DNA of 64,000 bases from contig WPIO01000023.1 of assembly GCA_009760855.2 (NCBI GenBank), positions 871,501 through 935,500 on the forward strand, given 5' to 3'. The notes beneath the pieces were generated by a model. That model did not search any database, was not told the DNA's origin, and was given only the letters and a program-made list of their open reading frames with translations. Shown here one piece after another: positions 24,864 through 64,000 of the stretch (positions are counted from its first letter, which is position 1; each line of letters opens with the position of its first letter). This DNA comes from Cristatella mucedo. Taxonomy: Eukaryota > Bryozoa > Phylactolaemata > Cristatellidae. A program made the position numbers and the translations under genes.

Positions 24864-25108
24864 ACACAACGATAGAAAGAGAAAGAGAGGAGAGCGAGAG
24901 AGGGGTGGAGAAGAGGTTAACACGTAAGACGGACCTGGAAGAAGAAAGAGAAAGGAGAGAAAGTGAGAGTTCAGGAGAAAGAGGATAAGAGGAAAGTAGA
25001 AATAAAATTAAGGGGAGAGTTGGAGGAAAAGAAGAGGCAAAAGGTAAGAGCACAGATGAGAAGACGAGAGAGAGAGAGAGAGGGGGAGAGAGAGAGAGAA
25101 CAAAAGAG
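24864..25108 (+). repeat. Purine-rich (GA/GAGA) tract
   Basis: About 240 bp of imperfect GAGA, ending in a purer (GA)n around 25065-25100. Confidence 0.9.
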
Positions 25109-25734
25109 ATGAGATGAGAAACGCTTTTGAGAAACGCTGATTACTTAACTTGGCTCGGAAAGAAATCCTGCAAGGACAGACGAAAAGTATTCATCGGCAT
25201 ATTAAATCCATGACAGCCCATTTGTAAGTAGATAGTTAACTGGCAGCAGTGGCTAATTATACAAGAATCGTCTAGATATAGAACAATGGGGTACTGCAGG
25301 CTCAACTTAAGCCCAACGGGTTTGTCTCAAACATTGGCATAAAAATTACTATAACATACTGACCCTGCCTGTAGAGGTCAAGGTGGATGCCCCCTAACTG
25401 TAAAAGTTCATGTTCTCCACCTGGTGGGTCATTGCTAGCACTAGCATGCACGAGCAAATACGGTATGTAAAGCCCATGCAGAGGCAGGCATTCACATACG
25501 CATGCTCTTACTCAGCAAAGCTATAGAAGCAGCTAGAACAGAATATTTCAGATTTGACATGCAGTCATACAACCATTTGCTTATGCAATCGGCTACCAGC
25601 CAATGAGTTGCAGAACACAAAAGTAGGTTACAACGTCTAAGCTCTCAAGCAGCTGAATCACTAAGCGAGGCCGAGAGGAGAGAGGGCATCTGCAGTAAAG
25701 TTCGCACAGGCTAGTGGGGAGCGAGTTAATCATG

Positions 25735-25890
25735 CAGACAGGCTAAGAGGGGTGGGTCGGACAGACAGGTACACACAGGAAGAGGTAGGCCAGGCAGGGA
25801 GGCAGTTGCTGTAGGCACAGGGGGAGTCCGGCAGGCAGACAAGGAGTGTGGGTGGGGAAGACAGGTAGACAGGCCAGGGTGAGCAGGGCA
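25735..25890 (+). repeat. GC-richer imperfect CAGG/CAGA repeat
   Basis: Runs of GGCAGGCAGAC, ACAGGTAGAC and similar; explains the overlapping minus-strand ORFs here, which are not genes. Confidence 0.6.
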
Positions 25891-26427
25891 GACACACAGC
25901 CGAGAAAGCTCACTCGCAGGAGCATACACTCACGAGAGGTGCAGTGTCACTGTCTGGGCTGACGGCTGCTCCCAGGAACTTCTCAAAATCCTAACCACCA
26001 AATTAAGAGCAAGTATGTGAATGCAGCATTAAAAACATCTGAGGGGAATGCTGCTGCTGCTGCATCACTAGATGGATCAGGCTGCATGAAGGTACTGTTC
26101 AGTGACAAACAATATATGCATCAGGAAAGCTAAAATGGTTGACTGAACACGACGCAAAATTCCTTCAAACAGCGCATCACATGATTATCCAAAAATCTGT
26201 TCATATGAAAGATTGTTGACGATGGTGGCCGCAAGGTTCTTATAACTAACCATCAGGCCTCAGATTCAATCCTAATTTTCGATGCATGCATGCCCAATCT
26301 GAATGCCAGTGCAGATCTTAATCCCACTTCGGAGGACGACAACCAATAGTACCAAGCTACAGCTTCCTTCATGACCTTGCCAAGTAACTGACGCACTTGC
26401 ACGTATGCAGCATACATGCACACATGC

Positions 26428-26472
26428 ACACAACACACACACACACACACGGGCGCGCGCGCACGCACACTC
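26428..26472 (+). repeat. (CA)n followed by GC-rich (CG)n/(GCAC)n
   Basis: CACACACACACACACACACG then GGCGCGCGCGCACGCAC; alternating purine-pyrimidine, a potential Z-DNA former. Confidence 0.9.
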
Positions 26473-26744
26473 CCACTCTGGCATGCACAGGCATTACTTG
26501 TGGGCCCGGTTGATATAAACAGGGTCACAATACAAAAAAGCTGCAGATCTCCAGGAATGATTGCCCGATTACAAAGTTAAAGAAAATATTTCATATTTAA
26601 TATGACATGGATGATTTCACATTTCTTCGCGAGAGCCTCTCATCACATCGGAAAATCACTGGCAATGCACTGCAATGATTCGTGTCCTATCTTAGTAGGA
26701 GGCTGCAGAGCTTCAATGGCAAAGAGAAGAAAAATAGTTACTGA

Positions 26745-27640
26745 AGGACACACTAAAGTACCACTTCTCTGCAAAATTTGTACTCACCATATTTGTCACT
26801 GCATAAACTACAGGCACACGATAGGCTTTTATCTGTATGGAGATGACACACAGCTGTACACGTGCTTTGATCCAGCCATGCACTCCAGCATATATAACTC
26901 TCTCAACTCCATTCCTGTATATATTTTTGACACTTGCCCTGAGTTGTAAACAAGCATTCTATATGCGAATGACGATAAAAACCAACTAACTAGGTGCAGG
27001 GTAACTTAGTCTTGCTATAAATTCAATAAGAAATGTCAAAAATGGGCTCGGTCAGTATATAAATCTACTAAGAAATATAAGTGCTAAGTGCAACCTACAG
27101 TATACGTTTCTTCGCCTATTTCCTGTAGGCGCTGCAAGTAACTGCAAAGAAAGTTGGCAGAAGTAGTGCACGCTCGCGACGGATCTAATGTGACCCTTCA
27201 CTAGACGTGACAACGGCTATACCGTGAAATGCTTAGGCAGGGATACTATTTCCATTTTGGTCCATGCGCACGCACTATTCTCTCTTGACTTCAGTAATTC
27301 ACTGTTACTGTTCTACCGGTCTGCGCAATCAGGCACTTGCGATTGGTGCAAAACTCTGCAGCCAGGTTTTTCCGTTGCGAGCGTCACATGTGCCATTTTA
27401 CACCACTTCGGAACGACCTGCACTGTCTCCACATTAAGCAGTACATCAACTTGAAGGTACTGAAACTCACTTTTAGGTTTTTTCATTCTCTGGCTCTAAC
27501 CTACCTGTCAGATTTACTCCCAACCGGGCTAAGCATAGTACAATCAGCTTTTCGGAATCTAATCGTTTGCCTACACCTCGCATGAACCTTAATTTCCATG
27601 GAGACCTTGCTTTTAGTTCGTATGCCCCTACTACTGGCCA
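26745..27640 (+). mobile_element. LINE-A remnant with RT YGDD box and C-terminal end
   Basis: At 26820-26920 the frame reads GFYLYGDDTQLYTCFDPAMH, the RT catalytic box (usually YADD in relatives). At 27220-27600 lie NSAARFFRCE, LRNDLHCLHIKQYIN and RFFHSLALTYLSDLLP. Internal deletions and frameshifts are present. Confidence 0.75.
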
Positions 27641-27754
27641 TTCACACCGGCAAGAAAAATGATATTAGGAGAAGGCATGTGTTTTTGCTTCTTGTTTAAT
27701 TTCGTCAAATCGGGGATGTCATGAAGTAAGTTGTTGGTGAGTTCTAGGCAAACT

Positions 27755-28640
27755 ATTGGTGTTCTTCAAATGATTGTAGATAAGTTAAAATCACAATAAA
27801 AAGACTTGAGCCAGAAAAGCAGGTAGTACGTTGCCTAGTCTTTGGAAAGTAGTTTGGATAGATTTGACAGAAAGGAGAATGCAGGTATCTAAAAGTGAAA
27901 GATGTAATCTTCTTGAAGTCAATTTGATAATGATGTGGATGAACGCAGGTTAGTAAGACCGGCTGAAATGCAATAGTTGCAAAGATCACGACAACCAAAT
28001 GTTGTTGTGGATTTTCGCACCAACTATTAAGTGTCTTTCGGAAAATGATGGCAGGACTACAAGTAATGAGTAACAGAAGTTTAGACGGAATTTCACGGAT
28101 GAAAGGTCGTGCCTGAAGCAGGCCCCAATTTATGCAATGGTACATTACAGAATGTACCTGACTTGACTGGGGACCTGGTTTGGCCATCTCGTAAAAGGTT
28201 TCTAGAGAACTCAATATCTAGGTTTTGAGCAGATGCTAAAAAGATATGCAAGTCGAGCCCATTGTAAGGGATAAGTTTTCCAATTTCCAACTGACATTAA
28301 GTTTTCCCTTAACTAGTTGCTCGGGCATTTATTCGTACATACTTAATAAGCTAGCTGCCATCTAAATTATAATGCCTGCCATGCCCTCAGGCAAAGATTT
28401 AAGGGAGTTTGACAAAATTAGAAAGAATGTAGTATGAAAAGCACAAGTAAGAGCTGAGAGACATCTACCTAAAGAAGAAAGCTTAGAATGTTCTTAGCAA
28501 CTAGATCAGCACAAGGACAGTTTATAAAAACAAAGCTTGAATGGTGTTTGGGATCTACAACGACATAAGAGAGAGTATATGTTTTGAAAAGTGGAGGACC
28601 AAGCACATATCCCTGTGATTCCCCCTCCTCGCTTTAGAGC
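27755..28640 (-). mobile_element. LINE reverse-transcriptase remnant, family unclear
   Basis: On the minus strand at about 28565-28625 the frame reads ESQGYVLGPPLFKTYTLSYV, the G.PQG..LGP.LF block of LINE RTs. Downstream open stretches, including a 153-codon frame at 27753-28214, are not clearly alignable by eye. The right-hand limit is approximate. Confidence 0.45.
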
Positions 28641-29069
28641 CTCGTTGATTGACAGGTGCCCGTTGTAATCAATGCTCTGAAATCTCTCACCAAGATAGGT
28701 GCATGCTATCCCTAACTGACATGCTTTTTTCTACCAAATTAACGGTATCACAAATTAATTGACTTCCTTCTATTTCCAGCATGTGTAAAATGACCAGAAA
28801 CAGGCTTGGTTATCTTAATGTGCATTAGATATCTAGTATCTACATTATTATTACTATTGTCATTGCTATTATATTGTAAGGTCGTTGACCTGTATCTATA
28901 TTCTTGCCACAATCAGCACGACAGCAATGACAGAGTTGGTAGTTTTTGGCACATAAGTACACCAAAGTGGTTTTCTAAAGATGAGAGAGTATAGCAGCGC
29001 AGGGGAGAATATCCGTCGTGTTGCATTTGATATTTAAGAGTGCATGAATGGTTGCAGAAGACTCCAAAC
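28641..29069. other. 3' flank / likely 3' UTR of SAMHD1
   Basis: Downstream of the longer stop codon on the minus strand. No AATAAA is seen within the first 400 bp. The first on the minus strand is at about 28328-28333, which falls within the LINE remnant, so the polyadenylation site is unresolved. Confidence 0.4.
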
Positions 29070-61154
<32,085 letters not shown>

Positions 61155-61302
61155 GATACTCTACCTGTTTACATGAAATAAACATGTTATCGAGAAAATT
61201 TTTTATTTGAGGGTTTAGTGTTCAGGGCTAGAACGTTTTTAGGATTTATAGTTTGGTTACTAAGGTATTAGTATCGTTTAGGATTAGAATTTAGGATATG
61301 TA

Positions 61303-61321
61303 AGTATATATACGTATATAT

Positions 61322-61382
<61 letters not shown>

Positions 61383-61400
61383 GTATGTATATATACATAT
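61303..61400. repeat. (TA)n(CA)n(TA)n compound microsatellite
   Basis: TATATACG, then CACACA, then a long TATATA, upstream of the SAMHD1 start codon (150-250 bp). Confidence 0.95.
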
Positions 61401-61559
61401 GTATGTGTGTATCCCATCTATACCCAAAGTCACTTCGTGACCATGGGTGTCGTGGTGGACTTGGTGGTTCGTGTACGGAGCGTGCCTGGACATCATGCCA
61501 GTAGCTGCTGCCAAGAGTCGGGCATACCATGGGCGGCAGCAGCTGCCACCCGTGCCTCA

Positions 61560-62045
61560 CTTAGGCTGAGACCGTTTGCCATGTGCTGAGCCACTTCCGG
61601 CCATTGCAGCATGCAATTACAGCCCTATACAACCTGGTTCTTTGCCGCATATCGAAGCTCTTCCGGCCACCGTGCCCAACTACGTATCGGCAGGCTGCTC
61701 CTGTCCACTGGCCGGTGGTGTGGCTCTCAAGCCGGACCTGGTCATCGACAACGACATTGATTTGGTAATTGTGGATGTGACATTGCCATTTGACTGCAGC
61801 GATGATGCTCTGGTTATGGCAGCCCGGAACAAGACCGATGCATTTGCAGCCACTGCCCGGTCTTTCCTGTTCGCTGGCTACCAGTCAGATGTGGTGAGGC
61901 CCTCCTTGTCGCGACTCATGGCAGCGGGTGGCCAAATATCGAAGCTAGCCTTGCCAACCTAGGTATCCCACGCGTGGAGGGGTTAAAATTAAGGCGCCAC
62001 TTTGTCTCCGACGCCACTTCCGGCTCAGAAACTGTGTGGTCCAGT
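61560..62045 (+). mobile_element. RLE-type LINE C-terminal remnant (restriction-like endonuclease)
   Basis: The frame from 61576 reads VALKPDLVIDNDIDLVIVDV then TLPFDCSDDALVMAARNKTD, the PD..D.K endonuclease pattern of R2/NeSL/HERO/Dong-type LINEs (RPDLVI ... IVDVT.PFD ... A...K). The other frame just upstream (LSHFRPLQHAITALYNLVL) resembles the zinc-knuckle end, so a frameshift separates them. Much higher GC than its surroundings. Family assignment within RLE-LINEs is not possible by eye. Confidence 0.7.
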
Positions 62046-62142
62046 TCATAATTCGGGAGGCCCGGTAGAACGCTCGCCCCCCCCCAAGCAGGGCAGGGCA
62101 CCACCTGCTAACGTATTTACATAAGTTAAAAATATGTATTTC

Positions 62143-62271
62143 GACAATATATATATATATATATGAACGTATATATTGGCTTGGGTTAAGGGTTTAATCT
62201 TTAAAGGTTTAAGTTTAGGGATTATTAAGAAACTATAAGCCAAAAAGATAGCTCAGATCGGGTATCATTAT

Positions 62272-62335
<64 letters not shown>

Positions 62336-62336
62336 C
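62143..62336. repeat. (TA)n tracts and (TA)n(GA)n
   Basis: A short TA tract at 62147-62164, then TA at 62273-62310 running into GA at 62311-62334. Confidence 0.92.
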
Positions 62337-62857
62337 GATATTAAAGTCCTAGTACGGGTGCAGCGCCCATTTCTGAAAGTTAACTCACTTTATTTACACA
62401 TACCCAGCTTTCGCTGGGCAGCATGTGCATGCATCTAACTGTGTATTTGTAAGCCACGCAGAAGCATAACTAGTTTATCTTATATACTCTGTGCTAATAT
62501 ACGATGGAAGGCATGGATGCATTTTTAGGACACGCATATGCATGGGTGTCTATATAACACTGCATCGAATTTGAGCTATATTCTTCAGCTGAAAGTCGGC
62601 CGACTTGACAGTGGACAGAACTAGCTCGTCTAATATCTATTTTATGGGAGAGTATCTTGCCGTAATTATTAGAAGACGTCAATGAAGTGACGCTTTATGA
62701 GGTAAAATTAGAATGCTGTCTTGCAAGTTGATAACGACACTATATGCTCGACCAAAACTAATACTTTCATAAAACTACCATTAAGGTCCACGAACTTAAT
62801 CATCCAAGCAAATGTAATTTCTACAGTTATTGAGAAGAACCTGAATAGAATCTTAAA

Positions 62858-63812
62858 ATAATAATGTAATAATAATGTACTTGATAAAGCGCCCTCAGAG
62901 AACTTAATCTCTTTCTAGGCGCTTTACATTTGCTGCAAAGGGAAATGCAATTAAATGGTAAGTAAAATCATGCTTAAAAAACAGACAAACAAAATAACAT
63001 GGTTAGGGGTGACATGCACAGGGTCAGCATGCAAATGTGGTTAGTGGCAGCATGCACAGTGTCAGCACGCATAAGCTCGTGAAGGACAAATCACAGGGAC
63101 CCACTAAATGCTGTCCTAAATGGGTGTGTTTTTAAGTTCCTTTTGAATGTGGTCAGGTCAGGGGACGTTCTGACCCAGATCGGAGGGATTTCCAGGCTTT
63201 GGGAGCATACGAACTAAATGGACGGTCTCCAAAGGATTTGAGGTTTGTACGAGGTATTTCTAGACTGTTGGATTCCGAAAAGCTGGTGGTACGATGCTTG
63301 GCCTGATGGGGGAGTATGTCGGAGAGATAGGCTGGAGCCATAGAATGAAGGGACCTAAAAGTGAGCGACAAAACCTTAAAGTCAATCCGTTACTTGACTG
63401 GTAGCCAATGCAGGTCGGCGAAAAGTGGAGTAACGTGGCAACTGCGACGCTCACGACAGACAAGCCTAGCTGCAGAGTTTTGCATCAGCTGCAATCGCCT
63501 GATCGCACATGCTGGTAGGCCAGTAAGCAGTGAGTTGCAGAAGTCGAGACGAGATGTCACGAATGCATGGACCAACTTAGATGTGGTATCCTTATCTATA
63601 CAAGCCCGAATTTTAGCAATATTATGAAGCTAAAAATAAAATGATTTGACCGTGGAGCTCGTATGGCCGTCTAACGAGAGGTCGCTTTCGAATATGATAC
63701 CTAGATTTCGAGCTGATTCGACAGGAGATATGCTGGCAGAGCCAAATTTTAAGCGTCAGCCTTTCCAATTTCTGAATCACACTGAGTTTGCCCATAACTA
63801 GTAAGTTAGAGC
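62858..63812 (-). mobile_element. LINE-A, young-looking 5'-truncated copy
   Basis: TAATAATG tail, intact stem-loop, 3' UTR, and two overlapping minus frames covering the coding end ([50 protein letters not shown]). One or more frameshifts near 63170-63190 separate the end. Further blocks reach the SLDDHI-like box at ~63670. Confidence 0.88.
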
Positions 63813-64000
63813 TTATCAAGAACAACTTAGTATAAAGATATGATCTTCCTAAAACACTATGCATAAGGCTAGCGCTGCCGAAGCTCTTCTATGGGCTATA
63901 CAAGATGGGCAGGGTGACCAATTTATTATCTTATTGACTACCGTTGGACACGTCTTGGAGCTCCTAGGACAGGCAGTGTACAGAAACATGACGAAATGTA
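63813..64000. other. No gene seen at window end
   Basis: Short unique-looking sequence after the last LINE-A copy. Confidence 0.5.

Larger units (their letters stand above)
25109..26744. other. No gene recognised apart from simple repeats
   Basis: Frames here follow CAGG and CA repeats. The stretch 26480-26740 holds nothing that I can identify. Confidence 0.55.

Noticed and set aside
27753-28214. 153-codon minus-strand ORF as a host gene
   Set aside because: It lies directly downstream of an RT block (QGYVLGPPLF) on the same strand, so a LINE remnant is more likely.
28328-28333. AATAAA on the minus strand as the SAMHD1 polyadenylation signal
   Set aside because: About 740 nt beyond the stop and inside a LINE remnant; too uncertain to annotate.

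Overview
The window is a piece of an animal nuclear genome, most likely from a non-vertebrate metazoan. Protein-coding information is split into short exons with GT-AG introns, the DNA is AT-rich, and simple repeats and fragments of non-LTR retrotransposons (LINEs) and a tRNA-derived SINE are scattered throughout. I cannot name the species from sequence alone. There is no operon structure, CRISPR array, rRNA gene or intact tRNA gene.

The one real host gene I can reconstruct is a SAMHD1 ortholog (SAM domain plus HD-domain dNTP triphosphohydrolase). It lies on the minus strand, from the start codon at 61154 down to a stop near 29 kb. I assembled it by eye as 17 coding exons spread over about 32 kb. 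Every exon boundary has a usable splice site and every exon phase joins the next without a frame break, giving 589 codons plus stop in the longer model. The SAM domain, the H..HD..D metal-binding core, one allosteric nucleotide site and the C-terminal helices are recognisable. Two last-exon choices are possible. One ends in a tandem Ala-Ala-Trp-Ser repeat encoded by a 12-bp minisatellite.

The rest is mobile-element debris. LINE-A is my name for an APE-type, CR1/L2-like element. Its 3' end is a conserved stem-loop (AAAGCGCC...AGAGA...TCTCT...GGCGCTTT) followed by a TTA-repeat tail, and at least 20 pieces occur in both orientations. LINE-B is a second family, recognised by a different 3' tail and a different C-terminus (copies at 5.3-6.0 kb and 54.0-55.3 kb). 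A restriction-like-endonuclease type LINE remnant lies at 61.4-62.0 kb, just upstream of SAMHD1. A SINE with RNA polymerase III A and B boxes (best copy 14498-14634) carries a tail very like the LINE-A 3' stem-loop, so it probably borrows the LINE-A reverse transcriptase.

Layout: 1-27.6 kb holds LINE/SINE fragments, two regions of old degenerate tandem repeat and no recognised host gene. 27.7-28.6 kb is a minus-strand reverse-transcriptase remnant. 29.07-61.15 kb is SAMHD1, whose introns (up to 7.3 kb) are filled with LINE-A, LINE-B, SINEs and long GA, CA, TA and GTCTCT repeats. 61.3-64 kb holds microsatellites, the RLE-type LINE remnant and one young-looking LINE-A copy.
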